64,000 bases of DNA, taken from contig CAIULL010000174.1 of NCBI GenBank assembly GCA_903899985.1, positions 24,703 through 88,702 of the forward strand. Reading direction: 5' to 3'. This DNA is from an uncultured Schlesneria sp. (GTDB lineage Bacteria > Planctomycetota > Planctomycetia > Planctomycetales > Planctomycetaceae). Below are positions 10,618 through 19,400 of the stretch, piece after piece. The stretch's first letter is position 1. Each line of letters opens with the position of its first letter. The position numbers and the translations under genes were made by a program. The notes below the pieces were generated by a model. The model worked only from the letters and a program-made list of their open reading frames with translations, was not told where the DNA came from and did not search any database.

Positions 10618-11181
10618 ATGAGACTGTTCGCTGCTTCCGTGTTTGCGAGTATCGTTGTCGCTATGGCTTCGGTGTCGGCTGTTGCTGAAGAAAAGAGTTC
10701 TAAAGTGCTCGATCACAAGATGAAGGCAATTGATGGGAAAGAAGTCAATCTTGCCGAAAAGTACAAAGGAAAAGTTCTGCTCGTTGTGAACGTTGCAAGC
10801 CAATGCGGTGCGACACCTCAATACAAGCAGCTTGAGGGGTTGCAGGACACCTATCACTCAAAGGGATTGGAAGTTGTCGGTTTTCCTTGCAATCAATTTG
10901 GGGGGCAGGAGCCAGGCAGCGAAGAAGAGATCGTCAAATTCTGCAAAACAAAATACGACGTCTCATTTGATCTTTTTACGAAGATTGACGTGAATGGCGA
11001 AAAGGCCGCTCCAATCTACAAGCAGTTGACCGCCAAGGATGGTCCGATCAAGTGGAACTTTGAAAAGTTTGTCATCGGACGCAATGGCGAAGTGGTGGCG
11101 CGATTCCCGACTGCGACAAAGCCAGACGCTCCAGAAGTCGTCAAAGTGATCGAAGCCGAACTGGCCAAGTCAGCAAAGTGA
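10618..11181 (+). CDS. Glutathione peroxidase family protein, exported
   Basis: 187 residues. It is a thiol peroxidase of the GPx family that reduces hydroperoxides. The N-terminal signal peptide (MRLFAASVFASIVVAMASVSAVA) suggests a periplasmic location. Catalytic residues are present: Cys in NVASQCGAT (an ordinary Cys codon, not selenocysteine), Gln in PCNQFGGQEPGS and Trp in KWNFEKFVIG. The start is set by the signal peptide and a GGAG site nine bases upstream; an upstream alternative start in the same frame is not supported. Many bacterial GPx enzymes use thioredoxin rather than glutathione. A strong hairpin terminator follows. Confidence 0.93.
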   Translation: MRLFAASVFASIVVAMASVSAVAEEKSSKVLDHKMKAIDGKEVNLAEKYKGKVLLVVNVASQCGATPQYKQLEGLQDTYHSKGLEVVGFPCNQFGGQEPGSEEEIVKFCKTKYDVSFDLFTKIDVNGEKAAPIYKQLTAKDGPIKWNFEKFVIGRNGEVVARFPTATKPDAPEVVKVIEAELAKSAK

Positions 11182-11250
11182 TTCGAATCATGACCGATGC
11201 GATTTTGGAGATTCTGGCTTAAGCTCGAGTTCCGAAACCTTAAAAATCAA

Positions 11251-11285
11251 AACCCCTGTCGTAATATGCGACAGGGGTTCTGACA
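11251..11285 (+). terminator. Hairpin terminator after the glutathione peroxidase gene
   Basis: A perfect 11-bp stem (AACCCCTGTCG at 11251-11261 pairing with 11269-11279) encloses a 7-base loop. It is followed by CTGACATTTT, a weak T-rich tract. It lies 70 bases after the stop and 40 bases before the next same-strand gene. Confidence 0.75.
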
Positions 11286-11327
11286 TTTTGAATTGTCGGG
11301 AAGTTGGCAGTCTTGGAGCTAAATAGA

Positions 11328-12899
11328 ATGGATTCAATTCAAACGATTTTATCGCGACTTGGTCTGGCGAACGAAATGCAGGCCATCTGGATCGGCGATA
11401 CGCGAATTTCGGGTTCCGGTATTCCATTGCATAGTCGATCGCCCATCAACGGTTCTCATCTGGCGACAATCATGTCTGCGTCGGCAAGCGACGTTCCTTT
11501 CGTCATCTCCGCAGCCAACAAATCGTTTGTCGATTGGCGAATCATCCCTGCGCCGCATCGAGGTGAGTTTGTCAGGCGAGTTGGTAATCGATTCCGGGAG
11601 TTAAAGTCCGAACTTGCTGCAATCATTTCATGGGAGGTCGGCAAGATTACGCAGGAAGCGATCGGCGAAGTTCAGGAAGTCATTGACATTTGTGATTTTG
11701 CGGTCGGCCTCAGTCGCCAGCTTCATGGACTGACGATCGCCAGCGAACGTCCGTTCCATCGACTGGCGGAACAGTGGCTTCCTCTGGGGACAGTGGGGGT
11801 CATCACGGCCTTTAATTTTCCGATGGCGGTCTGGGCCTGGAATGCGGCGTTGGCCTGGGTGTGTGGCGACCCCGTTATCTGGAAGCCGTCCGAAAAAACT
11901 CCGCTCTGTGCCATAGCCTGCCAAGCCGTCGTTGCTTCAGTACTTCGCGAAATGCCCGAGATTCCCACGGCCGTTTCGTCGGTAATTGTCGGACAAAAAG
12001 AAATTGGACAGCGTTTGTCTGATTCGCCAGACGTACCTCTTGTCTCTGCGACAGGGTCCACCGCGATGGGTCGCGCAGTGGCTCAGCGCGTCGCTTCTCG
12101 ACTAGGACGATCTCTGCTTGAACTGGGGGGAAATAACGCAATGATTGTTGCTCCCTCTGCGGATATTGAATTGACGATTCGAGCGATCGTTTTCTCGGCT
12201 GTTGGTACGTGCGGACAAAGGTGTACGACTCTTCGACGATTAATCGTTCACGAAAGTCTGGTGAAAGCTGTCATCGGCAGGCTGATCTCAATTTATGAAC
12301 GACTTCCGATCGGAAATCCGACGGAGGCGAAGACTCTGATCGGCCCCTTGATTGACGAGGCGGCTTGGCTGTCCATGGAATCGGCATTGAAACGCGCCGC
12401 CGCCGAAGGTGCGACCGTCCACGGTGGCCAGCGCTTGAACGAGGGAGTTCCTGAGGGAGGGGTCTACGTTCGGCCTGCGATCGTCGATTTTTGCGGAATC
12501 AAGTCCGATTCGGCAAACCCTTCAGCAACGACTCAGCAAAGCGTCATACGAGACGAAACGTTTGCACCCATTCTCTACGTCAAGAGTTACACAACATTCG
12601 AAGAAGCGATCGCAATCCATAATGACGTGCCTCAAGGACTCGCATCGTCAATTATGACGAGCGACATGAGCGAGGCGGAGCGGTTTTGCTCGGCGGCCGG
12701 ATCAGATTGCGGGATTGTGAATGTGAATGTCGGCCCCAGCGGAGCGGAAATTGGTGGCGCTTTCGGAGGTGAAAAGGCGACAGGAGGAGGTCGGGAATCA
12801 GGGTCCGACAGCTGGAAAGCGTACATGCGTCGAACCACAAACACGATTAACTATTCCAAAGAGTTGCCGCTCGCTCAAGGAATTCGATTTGATTTATAA
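11328..12899 (+). CDS. Aldehyde dehydrogenase, ALDH7 (aminoadipic semialdehyde) type
   Basis: 523 residues. It is an NAD-dependent aldehyde dehydrogenase. Cofactor and catalytic motifs are visible: GVITAFNFPMAVWAWN, WKPSEKTPL, the general-base Glu in LLELGGNNA and the nucleophile Cys in GTCGQRCTT. The GGAFGGEKATGGGRESGSD segment and the C-terminal YMRRTTNTINYS resemble ALDH7A1/AmaB, which oxidises alpha-aminoadipic semialdehyde (piperideine-6-carboxylate) in lysine degradation. No other lysine-catabolism gene is adjacent, so the substrate is inferred from family only. The ATG at 11328 has a TTGGAG site ten bases upstream. Confidence 0.88.
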   Translation: MDSIQTILSRLGLANEMQAIWIGDTRISGSGIPLHSRSPINGSHLATIMSASASDVPFVISAANKSFVDWRIIPAPHRGEFVRRVGNRFRELKSELAAIISWEVGKITQEAIGEVQEVIDICDFAVGLSRQLHGLTIASERPFHRLAEQWLPLGTVGVITAFNFPMAVWAWNAALAWVCGDPVIWKPSEKTPLCAIACQAVVASVLREMPEIPTAVSSVIVGQKEIGQRLSDSPDVPLVSATGSTAMGRAVAQRVASRLGRSLLELGGNNAMIVAPSADIELTIRAIVFSAVGTCGQRCTTLRRLIVHESLVKAVIGRLISIYERLPIGNPTEAKTLIGPLIDEAAWLSMESALKRAAAEGATVHGGQRLNEGVPEGGVYVRPAIVDFCGIKSDSANPSATTQQSVIRDETFAPILYVKSYTTFEEAIAIHNDVPQGLASSIMTSDMSEAERFCSAAGSDCGIVNVNVGPSGAEIGGAFGGEKATGGGRESGSDSWKAYMRRTTNTINYSKELPLAQGIRFDL

Positions 12900-12911
12900 A
12901 CGGCACACAGT

Positions 12912-14273
12912 TCAGTTTGCGGCCAAAGCATTGACAAGGCGATCGATTTCGGCTTTGGTTCGTGATTCCGTCACCGCGATCAGGACGCTTTGTTCCCGAT
13001 CTTCCTGTGAAAGCCAATCAAGTCCGGGGAAGTGATTGAGGGCCGGTCCAATATCAATATTGGCTGCAGCAGCCCGTCGAATTGCGACCTCTGCACCGTG
13101 TCGGTACTTTAAGACGAATTCTTTGAAGAACGGCTGCTCGAACGGCAATTCGCAACCGTCAATCAGCTTCAGGCGGTCAGCCGCATAGTGAGCTTTACGA
13201 CAGCTCAATTCGGCAACTTCTTTCAGTCCCTGCGGTCCGAGAAGCGACAAATAGACTGTTGCACGTAACGCTATCAATCCCTGATTTGTACAGATATTAC
13301 TCATTGCACCTGCGCGACGAATGTGTTGTTCTCGCGCCTGCAGGTTTAAAAAAAAACAGCGTTTCCCATTTCGGTCAACCGTCTGTCCAATTAGCCTTCC
13401 AGGCATCTTTCGGACATATTGCTGACGGCAGGCAAGCAGTCCGAGATATGGCCCACCGAACTGTAGAGGTGTACCAATTGATTGACCTTCTGCAACAGCG
13501 ATGTCTGCGCCAAGATCGCCAGGTCGCTTAAGAATGCCCAAGCTCAGCGGGTCAAAACTGACGATCAGCAGTGCACCGTATTGATCCGCGAGTTTACGGA
13601 TTGCTTCGATGTCTTCGAGGCAGCCGAAGAAATTTGGTTGCTGGACGATAATACAGGCCGTCTGGTCGTCGACAACTTTCTCCAAGGCAGCGACTTCGCA
13701 AATACCCGACGATGCAGGAACGACTTCAAGTTTTGTCGCCTTGTTCGTCAGATAAGTTTTCAGGGTAGCGACGTATTCGGGGTTCGTCGAACCGAGACAC
13801 ACGACACTTCCGGTTCGATCGTTACAACGCATGGCCATCAGGGTGGCTTCAGCGACTCCGCTGCCCCCTTCGTAAAGACTTGAATTTGCGACATCGAGAC
13901 CCGTGAGTTCAGCGATCATCGACTGAAATTCAAAGAACGCTTGCAACGTTCCCTGACTGGCTTCTGCCTGATAGGGTGTGTACGCGGTGTAGAACTCGCC
14001 TCGCGACGTCACTTCATCCACAACACTCGGGATATAATGATCGTAAGCGCCACCTCCCATAAAACATGAGCGAGCTGATCCGCCGAAGTTGTTCGACGCC
14101 AATTCCCGTAAATGATGTTCTAACTCGAGTTCAGTCAGCGCCGGAGGAAGATCCAGTTGGCGATGGAGTTGAAGTTCTGAAGGGATCTCGTCGATCAGCG
14201 TCTGAAGTGAATCAACGCCAATGCGCTGAAGCATCTGCTGCTGTTCATCGGGCGTACAAAACAAATAGGCCAC
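12912..14273 (-). CDS. gcvPA: Glycine dehydrogenase (decarboxylating) subunit 1
   Basis: 453 residues, the normal size of the N-terminal half of split P-protein. With GcvPB it decarboxylates glycine and loads the aminomethyl group onto the H-protein lipoyl arm. The start is placed at a GTG giving MAYLFCTPDEQQQML, as in the family, with AAGGA seven bases upstream. A second GTG seven codons upstream is less likely. Conserved GcvPA stretches include GAYDHYIPSVVDEVTSRGEFYTAYTPYQAE. The downstream gene gcvH lies next to it, but gcvPB (the PLP-binding half) and gcvT are not in the window. It ends 12 bases from the convergent aldehyde dehydrogenase gene. Confidence 0.95.
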   Translation of the reverse strand: MAYLFCTPDEQQQMLQRIGVDSLQTLIDEIPSELQLHRQLDLPPALTELELEHHLRELASNNFGGSARSCFMGGGAYDHYIPSVVDEVTSRGEFYTAYTPYQAEASQGTLQAFFEFQSMIAELTGLDVANSSLYEGGSGVAEATLMAMRCNDRTGSVVCLGSTNPEYVATLKTYLTNKATKLEVVPASSGICEVAALEKVVDDQTACIIVQQPNFFGCLEDIEAIRKLADQYGALLIVSFDPLSLGILKRPGDLGADIAVAEGQSIGTPLQFGGPYLGLLACRQQYVRKMPGRLIGQTVDRNGKRCFFLNLQAREQHIRRAGAMSNICTNQGLIALRATVYLSLLGPQGLKEVAELSCRKAHYAADRLKLIDGCELPFEQPFFKEFVLKYRHGAEVAIRRAAAANIDIGPALNHFPGLDWLSQEDREQSVLIAVTESRTKAEIDRLVNALAAN

Positions 14274-14350
14274 TTGAGAATCCTTTTTCAGCACCAGGGG
14301 CTTATTCAGATGATCGGTTCTGATTCATGGTCCAAACTCGAATGTGTGTT

Positions 14351-14770
14351 TCAGTGTTCCGTCGCCGCACAATGAGACTGGTATTGAGACTGATCGAGCA
14401 AGTTCGACAGTTCAGCAAGGTTTGAAACCTTTGCCTTAATCATCCAGCCTTCACCGAATGGGCTGGATGTGAGCAATTCCAACTCGGCCGGGATCGTTTT
14501 TCCGTCAACGCCGCGACGCTCCGTCAGCCGTTCGTTTCTTTCCACGATCTCGCCACTGACAGGGGCGTAGAGATCGCTGACCGCTTTAACGCTTTCCACT
14601 TCTCCAAACGGTTGACCTTGGATCAGTTTTCTTCCGATCGGGGGAAGTTCAGCAAACACCAGATCTGTCAGCAAATGGACAGCGAAATCCGTAATGCCGA
14701 TCGTTGCGATTCCGTCTTCAATCGCGACCCATTCATGTGTTTTCGAATACTTAAGTTGGCTGGGATTCAT
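14351..14770 (-). CDS. gcvH: Glycine cleavage system H protein
   Basis: 139 residues. It is the lipoylated carrier that shuttles the aminomethyl group between P- and T-proteins. The lipoyl-attachment lysine lies in ESVKAVSDLY, preceded by the typical hammerhead fold (YSKTHEWVAIEDG, IGITDFAVHLLTDLVFAELP). The C-terminus is a few residues longer than usual (HCAATEH). The gene is 77 bases upstream of gcvPA on the same strand, so the two are likely one operon. There is no partner gcvT beside them. Confidence 0.96.
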   Translation of the reverse strand: MNPSQLKYSKTHEWVAIEDGIATIGITDFAVHLLTDLVFAELPPIGRKLIQGQPFGEVESVKAVSDLYAPVSGEIVERNERLTERRGVDGKTIPAELELLTSSPFGEGWMIKAKVSNLAELSNLLDQSQYQSHCAATEH

Positions 14771-14911
14771 GGGGATAACGACTCCGTTCGCAGTTTCAGA
14801 TTTAACTTCCGTCTCACAGTGGCTGAGGGCATCCTAGTCGCTGAGTCGAAGCCCCAGCAACTGCGGGATGATTGGCCACAGGAAGTTTTGACGTCATTTT
14901 CGTCAGAAAGA

Positions 14912-15388
14912 TTACTCGCAAGTGGCACAATCGGTCGGATGGCATTCCACCTGATGCTCCATGTCCGCGATCTTACCAATTCGGCGTGCGTGGCGACCAC
15001 CCTCGAAGGAGGTTCCAAGCCAGATTTCGATCATCCGTGACGTCAGTCGTTCGCCGAGAAGGTCGGCAGAGAGGCAAAGCACGTTCGCATCGTTGTGGCG
15101 TCGGCTCATTTCAGCCGTCAATTCATCGTGACAGAGCGCAGCCCGCACTCCTGGAAATTTATTGGCGACGATACTCATTCCAATTCCGCTTCCACAGATC
15201 AGAATTGCTCGATCCGCTTTGCCTTCGGAAACAGAACGAGCCCCTTTCGCTCCAAAGTCCGGGTAATCGACAATTTCCGCTGTGACAGGCCCCATATCGA
15301 TTGTTTCATGACCGAGTTCGGCAGCCTGGGCGAGAATTCGCCCCTTTACTTGAAAGCCGCGATGATCACTGGCGACAACAATTTTCAT
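14912..15388 (-). CDS. rpiB: Ribose-5-phosphate isomerase B
   Basis: 158 residues. It interconverts ribose-5-phosphate and ribulose-5-phosphate (pentose phosphate pathway, cytosol). Family motifs: KIVVASDHRGFQVK at the N-terminus, the phosphate/catalytic loop ILICGSGIGMSIVANK and RRHNDANVLCLSADLLG. The C-terminal tail (CHPTDCATCE) is Cys-rich and beyond the core fold. It is 141 bases upstream of gcvH on the same strand and could be co-transcribed; RpiB next to glycine/serine genes recurs in bacteria because of the glyA neighbourhood, but glyA itself is absent here. Confidence 0.95.
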   Translation of the reverse strand: MKIVVASDHRGFQVKGRILAQAAELGHETIDMGPVTAEIVDYPDFGAKGARSVSEGKADRAILICGSGIGMSIVANKFPGVRAALCHDELTAEMSRRHNDANVLCLSADLLGERLTSRMIEIWLGTSFEGGRHARRIGKIADMEHQVECHPTDCATCE

Positions 15389-15475
15389 ATAAGGCGACTC
15401 AAATCTCTTAGTGGGTCGTAAAGCAAATCAATTGGGGCGGACGGATTGTAACAAAAATCTTTCAACTCGAAGAGT

Positions 15476-16597
15476 TTACGGCCTGGCAGGAATCAGCCGG
15501 GATATCAAAGTTTTCAGGTTCTGGGCGATCGCGTCCTTGCATTCGGCATACTCAGCAGGCCCACCTCCATAGGGATCGGAAATATCGACTTGATCTGAAG
15601 ACAACAGGCCGACACGACTGACAAGATCAGGATAAGTATTCAAAATCGACTGGCGATGTCCTCGGGTCATTGTCAAAACATGATCCGCGTGTAGCAGAAG
15701 CCGTTCCGTCAATGGTTGGCTTTCGTGATTACGAAGGTCAATCCCTTCTTGAGCGAGCGCGTTAATTGCTTCGCGACTCGCTGGAGCACCGTTGCCAGCG
15801 GACACACCAGCAGAAACCACATTAAACCCGCGATCCATCAGTTCTTCATCATGACAATTCAGTCGATTTGCAAGCAACCTTCGAAACAAGGCTTCCGCCA
15901 TAGGACTGCGGCATGTGTTTCCCGTACAAATAAAAAGGTAAACCTCGCTGCATAATCTTTTCAGAGTGCACTCTGATACGACGCCCGGATGAGCGACGAA
16001 CCAGCGATCTGAATCAACGTTGACGACCGTCGACGGTTCTCCATAACGACAAGGTCCATCATCGAAGATCAATGCCAGTTGATCGCCAAAATGTGATGCA
16101 ATCTCTGCCGCGCTGCGCGGCATGATTTCTTCAGAAGAAACCTCTGCACACGCGATTAAGGGTGCAGGGCACAATTTCAACGTTTCTAAAAGCAGCGGTT
16201 GAGCCGGTGATCGAAAGCTTACGGTATTGTCACTTGCGGTTAAGGCTTTTTGAACGTTGATGTTAAAATCTTCAAAAACACCATTGATCAACGAGCGATT
16301 CATCGCAATCGTCAGCGGCCCCGGCCATCCGCGACGAGACAGCTTGTCAGCAAAATTCGGCAGCTTCGGGACATAATCCCAGAGTTCAAAACAAGACTTC
16401 AGCAAGAGTGTTCGCCGACCTTCGGGCTGAAGGGCGGTCAGCTTTTCGACGCCGCGTGAACTTAATGGATTGGCAACGATCAGATAGACCGTCTCGGTTG
16501 GAAATGCGACCAGATCGCCTTCCGCGAGTCGATGACACGCGCGATGGATTGCATCGCGTGGGTCGTCACTTTTGCGAATTTCGACAATCTGCGTCAT
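15476..16597 (-). CDS. YrdC/Sua5-like domain fused to low-molecular-weight protein phosphatase
   Basis: 373 residues in two domains. Residues 1-205 resemble the YrdC/TsaC/Sua5 fold (GDLVAFPTETVYLIVANP, WPGPLTIAM), which makes threonylcarbamoyl-AMP for tRNA t6A37. The residues that normally bind substrate look lost: the KxR element after the first strand reads LTALQPEGRRT, and the S-A-N loop reads IACAEVSSEE. Residues about 218-373 are a low-molecular-weight protein-tyrosine/arginine phosphatase with an intact CX5R loop (Cys224-TGNTC-Arg230) and the acidic DPYGG loop near residue 342. The phosphatase is probably active; the YrdC half may be a binding or regulatory domain. Confidence 0.85.
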   Translation of the reverse strand: MTQIVEIRKSDDPRDAIHRACHRLAEGDLVAFPTETVYLIVANPLSSRGVEKLTALQPEGRRTLLLKSCFELWDYVPKLPNFADKLSRRGWPGPLTIAMNRSLINGVFEDFNINVQKALTASDNTVSFRSPAQPLLLETLKLCPAPLIACAEVSSEEIMPRSAAEIASHFGDQLALIFDDGPCRYGEPSTVVNVDSDRWFVAHPGVVSECTLKRLCSEVYLFICTGNTCRSPMAEALFRRLLANRLNCHDEELMDRGFNVVSAGVSAGNGAPASREAINALAQEGIDLRNHESQPLTERLLLHADHVLTMTRGHRQSILNTYPDLVSRVGLLSSDQVDISDPYGGGPAEYAECKDAIAQNLKTLISRLIPARP

Positions 16598-16928
16598 TAC
16601 GGGGATTCCAAACGATGGAACAAGGCGCGTTTTTTGAGGGAATGGGACTGGATTTGTGGTTGTTCGACCGCGAACTAAAGGGAGGTCGTATCAATCCTCA
16701 GGCGACGTTTGTAAGGCAATAAAACAACTGTGCAACAGAATCAGTGTATCCAACAAGTCTGGCTGGATCAACCAATGCAGTGATTGTTATTGAGACAAGT
16801 TGTTTTCTGGAATACGCTTACGAAAATGTGGTCTGATTCGAATTGACCGTGAATCCAAACCGTTAGGATGAGCGGACAGAATTTCTGTTCCATGCGAATG
16901 CGAAACTTAAAAAGAGACCAATAGACCA
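16598..16928. other. Divergent intergenic region, no gene seen
   Basis: 331 bases between the YrdC/phosphatase fusion (minus) and murC (plus). No coding frame, tRNA or terminator is supported; it presumably holds two divergent promoters, which could not be placed with confidence. Confidence 0.5.
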
Positions 16929-18317
16929 ATGGATACGAATAATTGCTTGTCGGCGCATCTGGTCGGGGTCTGCGGGTCAGGGATGCGCGCCCTGGCCGAA
17001 GTCCTTATGGACCGCGGATGGTCTCTTTCGGGTTCTGATCTGACCGCTCCGACCGCTTCCATCAAAAGGTTGATTGAACGCGGGCTTGTTTTTCATCAAG
17101 GCCATTCTGAAGAAAACGTTCCAGAAACAACTCAACGATTAATTTACAGTCCTGCAATCCCGTTAAAAAACGTGGAACGGAAACTGGCCCAAGTTCGCTT
17201 CTTGCCGCAACAATCCTATAGCCAAGCCGTAGGGCAGTTGATGAGGCACTCGACTGGGGTCTGCGTTGCCGGTACTCATGGAAAAAGCACAACGACGGCG
17301 ATGGTCGCAACAATTTTAGAGGAATCACGACGTTTATCGGCCGTCGTCATGGGAGCAGAATTGTGCGACGGAGGCCGGAGCGGATGGAGCGGAACCGGGG
17401 ATTTATTCGTCGCAGAAAGCTGCGAATTTCAACAGAGCTTCCTCGATATGAACCCGAAATACTCGGCGATTCTCACCGTCGAACCGGACCATTTTGACTG
17501 CTATGCCAACCTGGAATCTCTTCAAGCTGCATTTTGCGATTTTGCGAGCAGGACCGCTTCCGACGGCGTGCTCTTGTTTAACAGCGATTGTGATGTATCC
17601 AAAGTTGTTTCGAAAAAGGCTCAAACGAACGCAAAGCGGGTCTCGTTTGGAATGGATCATCTCGCAGATTGGCAGGCCGCAGACCAGGAGCAAACAAGTA
17701 TTGGAACTCGATTTCAACTGACATATCAGGGAAAGTCTGTCATCGAAATCGATCTGCCAATTCACGGTCAACACAATGTCTGGAACGGACTTGCAGCTGC
17801 AGCTTTGTGTTCCGAAATTGGTGTCTCACCCGAGTCCATTCGTCAAAGCCTATCCAGATTCCACGGGATTCGCCGTCGATTCGAATTTGTCGGCGAATTC
17901 CACGGTGTGACGTTCATCGACGATTACGCCCACCATCCAACGGCTGTGCGTACAACATTAAGTACCTTACGGAAAATCATGGGAACACGTCGAATCCGAT
18001 GCGTATTCCAACCCCATCAAATCCGTCGAACAACGGTCTTGATGACGGATTTCGCAACGAGTTTTTTTGATGCTGATGAAGTGCTTTTAGCACCGGTCTT
18101 CGCCGCACGCGAATCGGTCGCTGATGAGCCAGAAGTGGTTTCACGCGAATTGGCCGATCGCATCTCATTAGAAGGTGTTCCTGCCCAGTTTTTCACGTCG
18201 CTTGACCTGATCGTAAACACATTAGAGGATGCAATGCGCCCCGGAGATGTTATTGTGACCATGGGGGCTGGCGACATAGACCGGATACATCATGAGTTCA
18301 CTCGACGCATACAATGA
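16929..18317 (+). CDS. murC: UDP-N-acetylmuramate--L-alanine ligase
   Basis: 462 residues. It adds L-Ala to UDP-MurNAc, the first amino acid of the peptidoglycan stem peptide (cytosol). It has the N-terminal nucleotide-fold motif HLVGVCGSGMRALAEVL, the Mur ligase ATP loop GTHGKSTTTAM, FVAESCEFQQSFL, VEPDHFDCY and the C-terminal FIDDYAHHPTAV. It starts the run murC-murB-ddl and overlaps murB by 26 bases, indicating coupled translation. The presence of intact Mur ligases agrees with current evidence that planctomycetes make peptidoglycan. Confidence 0.97.
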   Translation: MDTNNCLSAHLVGVCGSGMRALAEVLMDRGWSLSGSDLTAPTASIKRLIERGLVFHQGHSEENVPETTQRLIYSPAIPLKNVERKLAQVRFLPQQSYSQAVGQLMRHSTGVCVAGTHGKSTTTAMVATILEESRRLSAVVMGAELCDGGRSGWSGTGDLFVAESCEFQQSFLDMNPKYSAILTVEPDHFDCYANLESLQAAFCDFASRTASDGVLLFNSDCDVSKVVSKKAQTNAKRVSFGMDHLADWQAADQEQTSIGTRFQLTYQGKSVIEIDLPIHGQHNVWNGLAAAALCSEIGVSPESIRQSLSRFHGIRRRFEFVGEFHGVTFIDDYAHHPTAVRTTLSTLRKIMGTRRIRCVFQPHQIRRTTVLMTDFATSFFDADEVLLAPVFAARESVADEPEVVSRELADRISLEGVPAQFFTSLDLIVNTLEDAMRPGDVIVTMGAGDIDRIHHEFTRRIQ

Positions 18318-19170
18318 AATACTTCAACGAGACGAGCCACTGGCTCCTTATACATGGTTGCGACTGGGAGGGCCGGCACAGTACCTGGCAACTCCGCGAT
18401 CGGTCGAAGAGCTGACTGGGATCGTCACAGTCTGTCATGACGAACAACTGCCGATCCATATTTTAGGAGGTGGTTCCAATTTGCTCGTCAAAGACGAAGG
18501 TGTCAGTGGCGTCGTCATCCGCTTGACGGCACCGGTTTTTGAGAAGGTCGAAATCATTGGAAATCGGGCGCGAGCCGGGGCTGGCGCGTTATTATCGCAC
18601 GTGATTTCTGAAACGGTCCGGGTCGGTCTGGCGGGATTTGAAAATCTGGCAGGAATTCCGGGTACAATCGGTGGCGCCCTCTGCGGGAATAGCGGTGGTC
18701 GGCTGGGTGAGGTCTCACAGCTCGTTTCCAGCGTCACCGGATTGACGTCTCTGGGCGAGCGAGTGGTGCGAGGTAAAGACGAACTTTCGTTTGATTACCG
18801 CCAAAGTAACCTCAATGAATTGATCATCATCGAAGCGGAATTTGAACTTCGACCGGATGACCCCGAGGCAATCGCTCAGATGCTGAAGATGAATTGGATT
18901 GCCAAAAAATCCGTGCAACCTCTCAGCTCTCAATCCGCAGGTTGCGTCTTCAAAAACCCGCGTGGTCAACGAGCGGGATTGCTGATCGAGCAAGCCGGGT
19001 TGAAGGGAACCCGCGTGGGTGGCGCCGAAATCAGTGATCGCCACGCCAATTTCATCGTCACTCATCCCGGAGCCAAATCGAGCGACGTCATGAGACTGAT
19101 CGATCTGACCCGCTCCAAGATCTCCGAACAATTCGGAGTCCATCTAGAGCCCGAAATCAAATTCTGGTAA
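18292..19170 (+). CDS. murB: UDP-N-acetylenolpyruvoylglucosamine reductase
   Basis: 292 residues. It is the FAD-dependent enzyme that reduces UDP-GlcNAc-enolpyruvate to UDP-MurNAc. FAD-binding and catalytic segments: YTWLRLGGPAQYL, ILGGGSNLLV, ENLAGIPGTIGGALCGNSG, QSAGCVFKNPRG (with the catalytic Ser region) and the C-terminal LEPEIKFW. It is a type I-length enzyme. The start overlaps the end of murC by 26 bases. The next gene, ddl, follows after about 230 bases. Confidence 0.97.
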   Translation: MSSLDAYNEILQRDEPLAPYTWLRLGGPAQYLATPRSVEELTGIVTVCHDEQLPIHILGGGSNLLVKDEGVSGVVIRLTAPVFEKVEIIGNRARAGAGALLSHVISETVRVGLAGFENLAGIPGTIGGALCGNSGGRLGEVSQLVSSVTGLTSLGERVVRGKDELSFDYRQSNLNELIIIEAEFELRPDDPEAIAQMLKMNWIAKKSVQPLSSQSAGCVFKNPRGQRAGLLIEQAGLKGTRVGGAEISDRHANFIVTHPGAKSSDVMRLIDLTRSKISEQFGVHLEPEIKFW

Positions 19171-19400
19171 TTTTCGTGCGCGTCGGGGGGATGGGTTGAA
19201 AATAGGTTTGTCGTTGGCGCGTTGGTGTCTTTCGGATTGCCGATTGTGCGGACGGGAAGCTTATTCAGGATTCGAGACGTCAATACATCGATATGGAATC
19301 GTTTTGACTTTTAAAGTCGAGACGCGTCTCACAACGCGCGAAGGATTCGCGTTCGAACCCCGTCGTGCGACGCATACTAAAAAACGCAAGGAAGCGAATA

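Noticed and set aside
12058..12141. Minus-strand open frames across the aldehyde dehydrogenase gene
   Set aside because: Shadow frames of a gene with complete ALDH catalytic motifs.
19335..19380. tRNA-like T-loop (GCGTTCGAACCCC) before ddl
   Set aside because: The bases either side of TTCGAAC do not form a 5-bp T-stem, and no acceptor or anticodon arm could be paired.
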